NCBI GenBank assembly: GCA_045110675.1
Contig: JBGCGJ010000045.1
Coordinates: 1 to 55,591 of the forward strand
Source of the DNA: JBALVT01 sp045110675
GTDB taxonomy: Bacteria > Pseudomonadota > Gammaproteobacteria > Pseudomonadales > Halieaceae
Direction: 5' to 3'
DNA: 55,591 nucleotides
Part shown: one piece after another, positions 1-9,195 of the stretch
Layout of the letters: each line of letters begins with the position of its first letter
How positions within the stretch are numbered: the stretch's first letter is position 1
The notes under the pieces: generated by a model
Told to the model about the DNA's origin: nothing
Database searches by the model: none
The model's input: the letters and a program-made list of their open reading frames with translations, nothing else
Position numbers and translations under genes: made by a program

Positions 1-9
1 CAACTCTCA

Positions 10-1032
10 TTACGCTGCCTCCTGTTGGTTATCCAAATCAGCGTAAAGTCTCACTACATCGAGCAAGCGAGCCGCATGTCCCTGGTTCTCGTACCAGCCT
101 AGGGTTTTGATAATATTGCTACCCGCCTTGATGGTGCCCTTAGTATCGAACAACAGGGAATGTGGATTGCCGATAATATCTGACGACACAATGGGATCTT
201 CAACGACATCGACAATGCCTGGATAGTCGCCGGCGTGCTCACGCATCGTATTGTTAATGTCTTCCGCGTTGACCTCGCTGTCAGCCATCACCAGATTGAC
301 ATCGAGGAGACAACCTTCGTGAATGGGAACATTCAGGGCAGAAGTCAGCACCTTACCCTCAAACTGCGGCAACACCTGACCCACCCAAAGGCCAGCGTCG
401 TGACTGTTGGGGATAATATTCTTGGCCGCCGAGCGACTGCGGCGAAAATCACTGCCGGCATAGTCCTGCAGCGCCTGGTCGGAGGTGTACGAATGCACCG
501 TAGTCATCGTAGCGCAATCGATGGCGAATTTTCCCGACAAGATATGCAGCAGCAAGCAGAGCGCGGTTGTCGTACCCGAACCGGCCGAGACCATCCTATC
601 CTCCGGGTGAATGTCGCCACCATTAATTCCGGGCATTACAATTCGATCAATATGATCAGAAGGCAGCGTCCGCAGCACAACCCGGGGCGCGCCATTGTTG
701 AGGTGCCCCTCCATATCACTGCGCTGGCGAAACTTTCCGGTTGAATCAATCACCGCATCCACGTCAATAATATCCCAGGGCATTTCAGAGGGTAAGTCTG
801 TGGGCATCAGTCGTGTCTTAAATCGGGGGTTAACTAAAAAGTTGCCTTCCAGCTGATGCCGCTGAGGATTCTCAACCTCCGAACACAACAGATAATGCAG
901 AATATCCGGCTCGCCGATATCGGCAATAGCGACGACTTCTATATCGTCACTCAACGAGGCCAGATCATAAAGTTGCCGGCCGGTTTGGCCAAAGCCCATA
1001 ATTCCCAGGCGTATCGTTTTTCGATCACTCAT
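10..1032 (-). CDS. GAPDH-like protein lacking the catalytic cysteine
   Basis: A 340-residue homologue of glyceraldehyde-3-phosphate dehydrogenase. It has an N-terminal Rossmann motif (GFGQTGR, about residues 13-19), the TTVHSYTSDQ block with the base His180, the AAKNIIP block, and a C-terminal WYENQG block. The catalytic block, normally SNASCTTN, reads SAGSGTTT, so the nucleophilic Cys is Gly153 (codon GGT at 574-576). The phosphate-binding Arg of the usual AxRVP block is Asn (ALNVP). The ATG at 1032 follows an AGGAG. It lies 82 bp downstream of eda on the same strand and is probably cotranscribed under HexR. Family membership is clear, but classical dehydrogenase chemistry is unlikely with these substitutions. 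A structural, regulatory or altered-substrate role is inference. Confidence 0.85.
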   Translation of the reverse strand: MSDRKTIRLGIMGFGQTGRQLYDLASLSDDIEVVAIADIGEPDILHYLLCSEVENPQRHQLEGNFLVNPRFKTRLMPTDLPSEMPWDIIDVDAVIDSTGKFRQRSDMEGHLNNGAPRVVLRTLPSDHIDRIVMPGINGGDIHPEDRMVSAGSGTTTALCLLLHILSGKFAIDCATMTTVHSYTSDQALQDYAGSDFRRSRSAAKNIIPNSHDAGLWVGQVLPQFEGKVLTSALNVPIHEGCLLDVNLVMADSEVNAEDINNTMREHAGDYPGIVDVVEDPIVSSDIIGNPHSLLFDTKGTIKAGSNIIKTLGWYENQGHAARLLDVVRLYADLDNQQEAA

Positions 1033-1114
1033 TACTGTCTCCTGTGCTGACGTGTTTTTGATAAAGCGTTACAAAAGATGTTCTAAAGTTCTAATGAAAC
1101 AATACTCACTAGCC

Positions 1115-1747
1115 CTAGTCTTGTTCAGTCATCGCGTCTCGCGCCAGGCTTTCAATTTCCGCCCAATTTCCCGCATCGACCAGTTTGTCTGCCACCATCC
1201 AGGATCCGCCACAACACACGACGTTAGGAAGCGCCAAAAACTGACGGAAATTGTCTGGCGTTAATCCACCTGTGGGGCAAAAACGCACTTGAGGAAAAGG
1301 CCCGCCGAGGGATTTCAGCGTCGGGATGCCTCCGACTGCTACTGCGGGAAAAAGCTTGAAGCAGTCGTAACCGTAATCCAGGCCCAGCATAATCTCAGAA
1401 GCCGTTGCGATACCCGGAACGAAACCCACTCCACTAGCCGACGCGGCCCGCAACAGGTTTTCGGTCAGGCCGGGGCTGACGCAAAAATCCGCCCCGGCTG
1501 ACACAGCCGCCTCAAGTTCTTGCGGATTGGTTACCGTGCCGGCCGCAATCAGCAAGTCTGGAACCTGCGTTTTGACGGCTGCAATACACTCTATCGCGGC
1601 CTCGGTTCTCAGGGTAATCTCAACGGCTTTCATGCCGCCCCTGGCCAGGGTTTTCGAAAGCTGAACAGTCGACTCAACATCACGGGCAGTGACTACCGGC
1701 AGAACTCGACACTGATTAAGCAGATTCTGATCCATGGACAAATCCAT
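1115..1747 (-). CDS. eda: 2-dehydro-3-deoxy-phosphogluconate (KDPG) aldolase
   Basis: KDPG/KHG aldolase of about 210 residues, the family's usual size. It splits KDPG into pyruvate and glyceraldehyde-3-phosphate, the last step of the Entner-Doudoroff pathway, in the cytoplasm. Visible motifs are VEITLRT with the catalytic Glu (about residue 43), the Schiff-base Lys in FKLFPA (about residue 131), and the GG phosphate loops CPTGGLT and CCGGSW. I chose the ATG at 1747; an in-frame TTG lies just upstream at 1750 and another ATG at 1735. No strong ribosome-binding site separates the choices. A HexR-type box sits 8 bp upstream of the ATG, so repression by HexR is expected. The GAPDH-like gene follows 82 bp downstream. 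Confidence 0.93.
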   Translation of the reverse strand: MDLSMDQNLLNQCRVLPVVTARDVESTVQLSKTLARGGMKAVEITLRTEAAIECIAAVKTQVPDLLIAAGTVTNPQELEAAVSAGADFCVSPGLTENLLRAASASGVGFVPGIATASEIMLGLDYGYDCFKLFPAVAVGGIPTLKSLGGPFPQVRFCPTGGLTPDNFRQFLALPNVVCCGGSWMVADKLVDAGNWAEIESLARDAMTEQD

Positions 1748-1754
1748 CAAATAA

Positions 1755-1769
1755 TGTAATTTAACTACA
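1755..1769. promoter_or_regulatory. HexR-type operator upstream of eda
   Basis: The 15-bp sequence TGTAATTTAACTACA closely matches the known gammaproteobacterial HexR palindrome (TGTAATTAAATTACA-like). It lies between eda and divergent hexR, next to the eda start. Known HexR proteins release such sites when KDPG binds, so the eda-GAPDH operon is expected to be induced by sugar-acid flux. Confidence 0.75.
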
Positions 1770-1937
1770 TTTAATAAATGAAAAATATTCTGTTGTTCAG
1801 GCGAATTAAAGTCAGCCTTGCACTAGAAAACCCTGAATTCGGCGTAGAATATACCCATTCAACCCCATTTCATAGTCGTGAGATCAATAAATCCCGAGAA
1901 AAGAACATCGCCTGGTCCTTAGAGCTTGCATAATTAA

Positions 1938-1952
1938 TGTTGTTTTATTACA
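1938..1952. promoter_or_regulatory. Second HexR-type box, upstream of hexR
   Basis: TGTTGTTTTATTACA keeps the TGT...ATTACA halves of the HexR consensus but departs from it in the left half. It lies 36 bp upstream of the hexR ATG, where it could mediate autoregulation. It is weaker than the box at 1755-1769. Confidence 0.5.
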
Positions 1953-1988
1953 TTTTGACTAATCAATCATCCTCTAAGCAGAATCACC

Positions 1989-2831
1989 ATGTCCCTACTT
2001 GCCGAACTGCGCAACGCCCAAGCGAAACGAAGCAAGTCAGCCCATAAGTTGACCGCTTTTATTCTCGAGGACCCCAACGCCGTTCTGTCTATGCCAATCG
2101 CAACCCTGGCCTCTGCTGTCGGCGTCAGTGAACCGACCGTGAACCGTTTTTGCACCGGATTGGGGTTCAAAGGCTTCCCCGATTTCAAACTCAACCTGGC
2201 GGCAGCTCTGGCGAGAACACAGCCCAGCATCACCCGAGACATAGAATCTGGAGATTCAATTAGTCACGTGGCATCCAAGATTTTCGAATCCACCCACGCC
2301 AGCCTCAGCGCAACACAAAACCGAATCGATACAGCCGCAATAGAAAGCGTAGTCGATATATTTGCCAGCTCAAGATGTATCGTCTTGTGCGGACTGGGAG
2401 CTTCCTCCTCAGTGGCACTGGATGCCCAGCACAAGCTTCTTAGATTTGAAACGCCGGTGATCGCTCATACTGATCTGATCAACCAGAGGATGACCGCCGC
2501 CGGACTGGCACCAGGAGATTGCCTTGTGTGTATATCCTATACAGGCCGCACAGGGGCGATGGTGGAAGTCGCCGCCCTTGGAAAAAAGGCCGGCGCCACG
2601 ATTATTGGCATTACCACCGCAAACTCCCCACTCGCCAAAGAATGCGATGTGACATTGGAAATAGAGGCCAGTGAAGATACCGAGCTATACACCCCCATGA
2701 CATCACGTATTGCCCAGCTGGTATTGATAGACGTTTTGTCGACCGCTCTGGCACTTAAAAAAGGGCCTGAATTTTCCGCCCATCTCGCCAAGCTCAAACA
2801 TAGCCTGAAAGCGACTCGCAAGACAAAGTAA
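1989..2831 (+). CDS. hexR: RpiR-family transcriptional regulator HexR
   Basis: A 280-residue RpiR-family regulator. The N-terminal helix-turn-helix lies at about residues 37-67 (GVSEPTVNRFCTGLGF) and a sugar-phosphate-binding SIS domain at about 129-256 (GLGASS, SYTGRTG). HexR proteins repress Entner-Doudoroff and central carbon genes and respond to KDPG. The assignment rests on the fold plus context: the gene is divergent from eda, and HexR-like palindromes lie in the 241-bp gap. The ATG at 1989 is the natural start for a full HTH domain. Length is typical for the family. Confidence 0.9.
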   Translation: MSLLAELRNAQAKRSKSAHKLTAFILEDPNAVLSMPIATLASAVGVSEPTVNRFCTGLGFKGFPDFKLNLAAALARTQPSITRDIESGDSISHVASKIFESTHASLSATQNRIDTAAIESVVDIFASSRCIVLCGLGASSSVALDAQHKLLRFETPVIAHTDLINQRMTAAGLAPGDCLVCISYTGRTGAMVEVAALGKKAGATIIGITTANSPLAKECDVTLEIEASEDTELYTPMTSRIAQLVLIDVLSTALALKKGPEFSAHLAKLKHSLKATRKTK

Positions 2832-2880
2832 ACCCGAGGGTTGAGATACTCTTCTAAAGCTTGCTGACCCAGGATAATCC

Positions 2881-3858
2881 CTAAGTATCCACCCTGGGTC
2901 GATTGAATAACCAGCGATCGACAAATTCATCGCTACGCCGACGAAGCCAGCGTGTAACAATCGCCAAGACCACCAGGGTGAAGACAATGCGCATCCACAA
3001 AATCCCGGAGTGATGCGCCCCGAGCAACATGACTAGCAAGGTATCTTCGATAAGACTGTGACACAGAGCAAGCATGGTCAACGATGAGAATATATCTCGC
3101 CGGGAAACCTGACCCAGTTCCGCTTCACGAATCAACAAGCCACCCCCGAAAGATAAGCCCAGCGTCATACCGACAATAGTGATCGTCGTGGCTTCCCGGC
3201 CAATTCCCATAACTCGCAATAATGGTTCCAGGGCAACGCCCAGCAATCGTTCAATTCCTACCAGGCGAAGTATCTTGAGTCCGGTCATCAAGCCGGCGAT
3301 GATCAGCAGTATCATGAACAAGCTGCGAAGCTGAGAGACAAGCCACTGCGTCAATGTGGTGTCGTGAACCTCTGGCGCCCAGACCAACTCGTTAGTCTGC
3401 TGCAAGTAATTTCCGGCGCTGTAAACCTGATGCGCGAGCCAAGCCAGCAGTAATGCGCCGACCAGTCTGATCAATAAGGTCACACCCAGCCTAATTCCCG
3501 CTCGCTGCGCAATACGCGCCTCAATCGGCAATCCGTGGGAGACAAGTAACAGCATCGACAGCACCGTCACCTGAGCGATACTCAGCGTTTCAGTTTGCGC
3601 CACATCGAAAAACACCAGCATTCCGACGTAGAGGTTGGTCATGATTGTTGTCGCCCAGACAATGCCCATAGATTCAGGCAAGCCGATCAACTCCATCGCC
3701 GGGGACAAAAAATAACCCAGGTAGACGAGCATTCCGAGCTCTTCCAATACCTTGACCACCAAAATCGTAGGGATCATGATTTTGTACAAAGTCCAGGTAA
3801 CCAGGTAGATTTCACGGGCCAGTTCGGAAAAAAACTGCGCTGGCGAGGGGCGTTTCAT
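2881..3858 (-). CDS. Gate-domain (nucleoside recognition) membrane protein
   Basis: A 325-residue integral membrane protein with about eight hydrophobic segments. It has two halves of the nucleoside-recognition / spore-maturation (Gate) type, each with conserved Gly-rich and polar stretches (LSFGGGLLIREAELG, MLALCHSLIEDTLL). Proteins of this type are thought to be transporters or channels, but the substrate here is unknown. It converges on hexR with 49 bp between the stops. No operon partner is visible. Confidence 0.75.
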   Translation of the reverse strand: MKRPSPAQFFSELAREIYLVTWTLYKIMIPTILVVKVLEELGMLVYLGYFLSPAMELIGLPESMGIVWATTIMTNLYVGMLVFFDVAQTETLSIAQVTVLSMLLLVSHGLPIEARIAQRAGIRLGVTLLIRLVGALLLAWLAHQVYSAGNYLQQTNELVWAPEVHDTTLTQWLVSQLRSLFMILLIIAGLMTGLKILRLVGIERLLGVALEPLLRVMGIGREATTITIVGMTLGLSFGGGLLIREAELGQVSRRDIFSSLTMLALCHSLIEDTLLVMLLGAHHSGILWMRIVFTLVVLAIVTRWLRRRSDEFVDRWLFNRPRVDT

Positions 3859-3932
3859 TGGGGCGTCACTTGATTAGCATCACTTGCTTGGCATTCTCTA
3901 AGTAAAGCCGCTGATGTACGATGACGATGCGA

Positions 3933-4730
3933 TTAGTCTTGCACATAGCGATCTCTTATACGCTGAATTTTCACCGCATCGTTACTAAAAATCCATTCAA
4001 CACCGCGGTTGAGTTCTCTAAAAAGACAATTTTTCGAACTAACGAATCCCGTGCCAATTCGCTGACCCTGTTGAGAATGCCGCTCCTTGAGGGCGTTACC
4101 CAGCAGCAGGTAGTGCCCGGTTAAACCTCCGAAGCTTTGATCAATCGCCGCATCGCTGAGGTTTCGCACATTGGTTTCCGAGACCGGAAAACAGTACTTG
4201 GGCTCGACGAAACTGACCCGTTCAAAAAGTAGCGGATCCAAAGCCAGAAAATGGTAATGCACACCTGGCGACAAGGGTTCCAAGTGGTCCCGGAGAATGT
4301 CTAACTGTTTCTGCGGTTGCGGGTAATGCTCGTCTTTTATTTCCAGCATCAAGTGGGTATTGGTGCCAAATTCAGCAATCAGTTCGGCAACGGACGGTAT
4401 CAATGGCATTTGCGTTCTCAGCTCGGTAAAGGTCATGTCGCGTATTTGATTTGGATTACCAAACAGTCGGCGGCCACAGCTATCGTGGGTAATGACGGGT
4501 ACGAGATCTGAGGTCCAACGAATATCACACTCGATACCCCACACACCATTTGCCCTTGCATTGGAGAAGGCAGTCAGGGTATTTTCGATGACAGTAATAT
4601 TGTCGTGTTCGCCTCGATGCGAAATGATCTTACAATTGCGAAGCGCGGATTGTGGGGGTTCCGGTTGCACGGTGGCGGCTATAGCCCAATCAACCATTTT
4701 CATTGCCACATTTTGCAACAGTTCCCGCAT
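3933..4730 (-). CDS. Glycerophosphodiester phosphodiesterase family protein
   Basis: A 265-residue GDPD-family TIM-barrel enzyme that hydrolyses glycerophosphodiesters to glycerol-3-phosphate and an alcohol. Signature residues are HRG at 38-40, ENT at 49-51, Glu67 and Asp69 in ECDIR, and HD at 82-83, which are the expected metal and catalytic groups. No signal peptide is evident, so it is probably cytosolic and UgpQ-like. It is divergent from an MFS carrier whose start lies 78 bp away, so the two may share a promoter region. Substrate is not defined by the sequence. Confidence 0.85.
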   Translation of the reverse strand: MRELLQNVAMKMVDWAIAATVQPEPPQSALRNCKIISHRGEHDNITVIENTLTAFSNARANGVWGIECDIRWTSDLVPVITHDSCGRRLFGNPNQIRDMTFTELRTQMPLIPSVAELIAEFGTNTHLMLEIKDEHYPQPQKQLDILRDHLEPLSPGVHYHFLALDPLLFERVSFVEPKYCFPVSETNVRNLSDAAIDQSFGGLTGHYLLLGNALKERHSQQGQRIGTGFVSSKNCLFRELNRGVEWIFSNDAVKIQRIRDRYVQD

Positions 4731-4808
4731 CGATTGTTTTCCCGGCCAGTTTCAGAATCAAATAATAACGCTAGCCATCACAAAGTGTTAGCCGAACACG
4801 GACAGATA

Positions 4809-6152
4809 ATGAGCAATACTCAATTGGCAACGGAAAGAGCCAGCAATCCTCCAGCTGATCCTGATTTGCGAGAGGTGATCGCCTGGGCGTTCTACGATTT
4901 CGCCAATTCCGGTTATACCACGGTTGTTCTCACCGCCATTTACGGCACTTACTTTGTGGCAGTCGTCGCCGGCCCCGATACCGGTATGGCAAGCGGAACC
5001 GCTACCTTCATGTGGACACTGGCTATCGCCATTGCCAACTTTTGCGTTTTGGTGAGTGCGCCGATTATCGGTGCAATCGCTGACTTTCGCGCAAGCAAAA
5101 AGAAATTCCTGTGGTGGACGACAGCAGCATGCGTTTCCGGTACCGCCCTAATGGCTGCGGCGGGCCCGGGAGACGTAGCCCTGGGTATGATTTTGCTGAT
5201 TATCGCTACCATTGCTTTTTCTGCCGGAGAAAACCTCATCGCCGCGTTTCTGCCCGAAATCGCCTCACCCGGCAATATGGGAAGGATATCAGGCTACGGC
5301 TGGAGTCTGGGTTACTTTGGCGGTCTTCTCACCCTGGGCACCTGTCTGTTCTACATCAATTGGGCGTCCGGTCGCGGCCAGGAACCCTCTGACTATGTCC
5401 CGGTAACACTCATTATTACCGCGGGAATATTTGCGCTCTCGGCGGCACCCACCTTTATCTACCTTCGCGAAAGAGCGGTACCTCGGGAACGCCCCACCGG
5501 CGTATCCTATTGGCGGCTCGGTCTCGACGAGGTCGGAAAGACCCTGCGCAATGCGAGGCACTTTAAGGATTTGTTTCGTTTCATAGTTTGTCTCACTGCT
5601 TATCAGTCCGGTGTGGCGACCGTAATCGTCATTGCCGCTATTTACGCTCAAGCCGTCATGGGCTTTGATTCTCAACAGCTGATTATCCTGATTATGGTAG
5701 TCAACCTAACGGCGTCTATCGGCGCCTTCGTCTTTGGCATGGCTCAGGATCGCTACGGATCGGCGCCAACGCTCGCCGCCGGATTACTGGTTTGGCTGGC
5801 AGCCATCGGGGTCACGTATTTCGCAGAAAGTCCATCCGATGTATGGCTGGCCGGGAATTTGATGGGCTTGGCGATGGGCGCGACCCAGGCTGGAGGACGG
5901 GCACTGATCGGCCAGTTAACGCCGGTTGAACGCAGTGCTGAGTTCTTTGGCTTGTGGGGTTTCGCCAGCCGCGCGGCGGCGATCATCGGGCCTCTGAGTT
6001 ACGGTGTCATCAGCTATTTCAGCAATGGAGATCACCGCATGGCCATGCTGTCCACCGCGGCATTTTTCTTAGTGGGCCTAGTGTTGTTGTTTACGGTCGA
6101 TGAAAAGCGCGGAGTGGAAGCTCGCAAAAATGACGTACTGGCCGCTCAATAA
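4809..6152 (+). CDS. MFS transporter, UMF1/Atg22-like family
   Basis: A 447-residue major facilitator with about 12 membrane segments. It begins with the AWAFYDFANSGYTTVV block typical of the UMF1 / Atg22-like family and has an ISGYGWSLGYFGG loop. The reading frame is open further upstream, to 4605, but that part overlaps the divergent GDPD gene and does not look like protein. The ATG at 4809 gives a normal N terminus. Substrate is unknown, though relatives are suggested to export amino acids or small metabolites. Confidence 0.85.
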   Translation: MSNTQLATERASNPPADPDLREVIAWAFYDFANSGYTTVVLTAIYGTYFVAVVAGPDTGMASGTATFMWTLAIAIANFCVLVSAPIIGAIADFRASKKKFLWWTTAACVSGTALMAAAGPGDVALGMILLIIATIAFSAGENLIAAFLPEIASPGNMGRISGYGWSLGYFGGLLTLGTCLFYINWASGRGQEPSDYVPVTLIITAGIFALSAAPTFIYLRERAVPRERPTGVSYWRLGLDEVGKTLRNARHFKDLFRFIVCLTAYQSGVATVIVIAAIYAQAVMGFDSQQLIILIMVVNLTASIGAFVFGMAQDRYGSAPTLAAGLLVWLAAIGVTYFAESPSDVWLAGNLMGLAMGATQAGGRALIGQLTPVERSAEFFGLWGFASRAAAIIGPLSYGVISYFSNGDHRMAMLSTAAFFLVGLVLLFTVDEKRGVEARKNDVLAAQ

Positions 6153-6173
6153 GGATCCATTCGGCCTGAAGAC

Positions 6174-6539
6174 TTATCCAAAGAAGTTAGCCTCAACGCC
6201 ATTCCCACAGGGGTCTTTGCAAAACACCTGGCTGAAATTAAACTCCGGTCGATCGCTACGAGTGTATTCGACATTGATCGCTTCCAGGCGCGCAACATAG
6301 GCAGTGATATCTGTAGCTTCAAAGGCAACATGATCGAGATAGTGTTGTTTTTCGGAGGCAAAATGCGCGTCGCTTTCCAACAGGTGAATAATCGGTGAGC
6401 CATCGCCATACAGCCAAAAACCGCGCACCCCAAAATCGGGTCTTGGACCATCTTCCAGTTCAAGCGCAGCGCAATAAAAGTCTTTGACTTGCAGCAGCAA
6501 CTCATAGGGTGCCGCAATATTGATGTGATCAATTTTCAC
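6174..6539 (-). CDS. VOC family (glyoxalase/bleomycin resistance-like) protein
   Basis: A single-domain VOC protein of about 121 residues. It contains the IDHINIAA first strand with a metal-type His, HYLDHVAFEATD, and the C-terminal DPCGNGVEANFF with the terminal metal-type Glu. I start it at the GTG at 6539, which follows AAGAGGA by about 8 nt and overlaps the end of the upstream membrane-protein gene by 11 nt. The longer frame would run through that gene. The overlap suggests translational coupling. Reaction unknown; the family includes dioxygenases, isomerases and resistance proteins. Confidence 0.8.
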   Translation of the reverse strand: MKIDHINIAAPYELLLQVKDFYCAALELEDGPRPDFGVRGFWLYGDGSPIIHLLESDAHFASEKQHYLDHVAFEATDITAYVARLEAINVEYTRSDRPEFNFSQVFCKDPCGNGVEANFFG

Positions 6540-7185
6540 TAGACGTATCCTCTTGTTTAGGTGCATCCATGGAGTGCATCCAATATCGGCGCGCATTTCT
6601 GAACTGGTAAGCCAAAGCAAATATCGCCAGCGAGAGTGCGATAGTGGCCAGCAGGCGAGCGTCATCCAGAACCCACAGTACAACACCCAGCATACTCAAG
6701 ACGCCGACCACCGTAATAGAGGTCAGATAGTCACGCCATGACGCTGCAGGCACCGATCGGAAAAAGTAATCATTGGCCGGGTCATTTCTCGCCCGACGCA
6801 TCACCAAATGATTGGCGATGGTGGACAGGGCAAAAATAGCCGCGAGAAGCAGAAACCAGGGGCCAAGCAAATCGGGGCCCATCATGTCGATCATCCCAAA
6901 CTCCATCAAACCGATATAGAAGGGAATGAGCGTGTCCTCCATAGAGGGTAGCCAACTGAAGCGCAAGACCGCGCTGACATAGATAATCCAGATGAGCAGC
7001 ATGCCCATGAACATAACGACGACCTGCATCCAGCCCAACGCAGCCTCCCAGCCTCCGGCAAACAGAAATTCGCTACTGACTATCTTCGACCAGTAAAGCT
7101 CCAGTGCGATGGCCTGAATAAGGCTTAATACGGTGATGATAATCGAAGGTAACAAGTCGCGAGCGCGCTTCTGATTAAGATCCAA
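6529..7185 (-). CDS. Unknown integral membrane protein
   Basis: A 218-residue protein with about six hydrophobic segments and a charged C terminus ending in EDTSSEN. I do not recognise the family. The start is a TTG at 7185, supported by an AGGAGA about 6 nt upstream. Its 3' end overlaps the VOC gene, so the two are probably one operon. The MFS gene upstream on the same strand ends 82 bp away. No catalytic motif is visible. Confidence 0.7.
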   Translation of the reverse strand: MDLNQKRARDLLPSIIITVLSLIQAIALELYWSKIVSSEFLFAGGWEAALGWMQVVVMFMGMLLIWIIYVSAVLRFSWLPSMEDTLIPFYIGLMEFGMIDMMGPDLLGPWFLLLAAIFALSTIANHLVMRRARNDPANDYFFRSVPAASWRDYLTSITVVGVLSMLGVVLWVLDDARLLATIALSLAIFALAYQFRNARRYWMHSMDAPKQEDTSSEN

Positions 7186-7267
7186 GCTGTTCTCCTACTG
7201 ATCAGATCGACGACGCAATGTAACGTGAAATACGCGACTTGCCAATTCCTGACACTACCTGAAATTT

Positions 7268-8500
7268 CTACTCGTCTTCTTCTTCCTCGGCATGCAAAAC
7301 GGTTCCCACTGGGTTGATCGCCACTTGCAAGGTAGATTGTGTTTTATAACGCTCAGGCAGAGCGGGAATAGTGAGCACACGCCAAATACTAATGATGGCC
7401 AACAACGCCAGTGCCAAGGCCAGCAGCAGAAAAAAACTCTGAAGACCAAACACTTCCATCCAAAATGCCACGGTGATGGGTCCAGTAATAGACGTCAGTC
7501 CCGACAACAACACCATTGTACCGCTGGCGGGAACGATTTCGTCCGGGCGGAGGTGATCATTGGTGAGCGCGGAAACCACCGAATACATGGAAAGACAAAA
7601 ACCACCAAACAAAAAAGATAGCAGATAAAGTTTCGCCGAAGCGGTTGTCTCAAAGCTGGCAAATCCCGCAGCGACCAGAGCCACAATACTTGATGCTCCC
7701 AGTACCCAGCGCCGGTCCATCATGTCTGAAAGCTTCCCCAGGGGCCATTGCATAATCATTCCGCCAGCCATAATGGAAGCCATGAAATAGGCGACTTCAG
7801 TGACGCCAAATCCCAACTTGGTGGCGTACACCGCCGCCATTCCGAACACAACACTGGCCGTCCATTGGGTGAGAACAATCCCCATTACCCCCATAGGCGT
7901 TCTATTCCAAAGGTGGGCAATGCTTACTCTGTCGGTTTCCTCAATAGGCGGAGCGGTAACCACGGTAAGTAAAATGGGTACAGCGGCTACGCTCACCATC
8001 ACCGAAATCAAGATGAACAAAGTGAAACCAGCCGGATCTGCCAGATTGAGCATAAACTGTCCGACGAAAATTCCTGAAAGTAGAATGACCATGTAGATAG
8101 ACAGAATCTGTCCGCGGGATTCGTTGTCCGATGCCTGGTTGAGCCAGCTTTCTGAGACAACATAGATACAGGAAAAAGCAAAACCAGTGAGCAAACGCAT
8201 CGCGGCCCAGGTCCAGGGCTCGACATAGAGGGAGTGCATAAGAATCGTGACGGAGGCGACCGCCGACAGCGCAGCAAATATTCGAATATGCCCCACTTTT
8301 TGTATCAGTCCAGGGGCCAGTAAAGAGCCACCGAGAAACCCGGCAAAATAGCAGGACATCAAAAGCCCGATAAGCGAGTCGTCGAAACCTTCCAGCTCCG
8401 CCCGAATACCCAGCAAACTTCCCTGCACACCGACTGCAAGGCCAATAAGGGAAAGCCCTAAAAACAAGGGCCAAATGGAGATAACGGTTCTAATGGACAT
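7268..8500 (-). CDS. MFS transporter
   Basis: A 410-residue major facilitator with 12 predicted membrane segments, in the YcaD-like group. The first helix has GLSLIGLAVGVQGSL, loop 2-3 has GHIRIFAALS, and helix 4-5 shows MRLLTGFAFSCIYVVSESWLN, a stretch typical of this group. The C-terminal cytosolic tail is acidic and ends in HAEEEEDE. The ATG at 8500 begins directly with the first membrane helix. It is probably cotranscribed with the two genes downstream. Substrate is unknown. Confidence 0.83.
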   Translation of the reverse strand: MSIRTVISIWPLFLGLSLIGLAVGVQGSLLGIRAELEGFDDSLIGLLMSCYFAGFLGGSLLAPGLIQKVGHIRIFAALSAVASVTILMHSLYVEPWTWAAMRLLTGFAFSCIYVVSESWLNQASDNESRGQILSIYMVILLSGIFVGQFMLNLADPAGFTLFILISVMVSVAAVPILLTVVTAPPIEETDRVSIAHLWNRTPMGVMGIVLTQWTASVVFGMAAVYATKLGFGVTEVAYFMASIMAGGMIMQWPLGKLSDMMDRRWVLGASSIVALVAAGFASFETTASAKLYLLSFLFGGFCLSMYSVVSALTNDHLRPDEIVPASGTMVLLSGLTSITGPITVAFWMEVFGLQSFFLLLALALALLAIISIWRVLTIPALPERYKTQSTLQVAINPVGTVLHAEEEEDE

Positions 8501-8690
8501 CGGGAGTTACGCAGTGGATAGCAGCGCCCAACTGTACACCTCAAAATCCCGAAAAAAAAGCCGAACTAGCAACTTAAAATGCGGTCGAAGATTATGCCAG
8601 AAGGAAGTAGCGCTGCGCTGTTCACGGCGAAAACTATCGGGCACAATAAACGGGAAAATCTCCCTAACACGATAATAAAAGAGTCGTTGT

Positions 8691-9191
8691 ATGCACTTTT
8701 TACGTCTGCTAATTATTCTATGCACCCTGGTCGCCGGCGGTACACATGCCGCAGGAGTGGCCCTGGGTGACACCGCACCCGATGTTGAACTGACCAAACT
8801 ACCCGATGATGGCAGCATGGTAAGCCTGAAATCATTGCGAGGCGAAGTCGTCTACTTGGATTTCTGGGCCTCCTGGTGCGGCCCCTGTCGCCTATCATTT
8901 CCGCAGTTGGAGGCGATGCGAACAGAACTAAAGCCCCAGGGATTTGAAGTATTCGCCATTAACGTAGATGAATTTGCAGACGACGCTCTGGGATTTTTGC
9001 AAGAACTTCCTGTTAGTTACCCGGTGGTTCACGATGCCACAGGTGCCACTCCATCGGAATGGGGGATATTGGGAATGCCCACGGGTTTTTTGATCGATCG
9101 CAAAGGCATAGTTCGCAAGATTCACACCGGCTACCGCAAAAGTGATGGTGCGGCACTTCGCGCAGAAGTTCTGAAGTTGTTGGAGGAGTAA
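8691..9191 (+). CDS. TlpA/ResA-like extracytoplasmic thioredoxin
   Basis: A 166-residue exported thioredoxin-fold protein. Residues 1-20 are a signal peptide ending THA-A. The active site WCGPC is at residues 62-66 in a DFWASWCGPC strand, and the cis-Pro loop is GMPTGFL. TlpA/ResA proteins reduce or exchange disulfides in partner proteins in the periplasm. It is the first gene of a tight four-gene unit; the DUF4266 lipoprotein begins 5 nt after its stop. Its client may be one of the Cys-containing partners, for example the GCGC tail of the DUF4266 protein, but that is inference. Confidence 0.9.
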   Translation: MHFLRLLIILCTLVAGGTHAAGVALGDTAPDVELTKLPDDGSMVSLKSLRGEVVYLDFWASWCGPCRLSFPQLEAMRTELKPQGFEVFAINVDEFADDALGFLQELPVSYPVVHDATGATPSEWGILGMPTGFLIDRKGIVRKIHTGYRKSDGAALRAEVLKLLEE

Positions 9192-9195
9192 ATTA

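Noticed and set aside
4605..4808. Upstream in-frame extension of the MFS carrier gene
   Set aside because: It overlaps the divergent GDPD gene and shows no conserved residues; the ATG at 4809 gives the normal family start.
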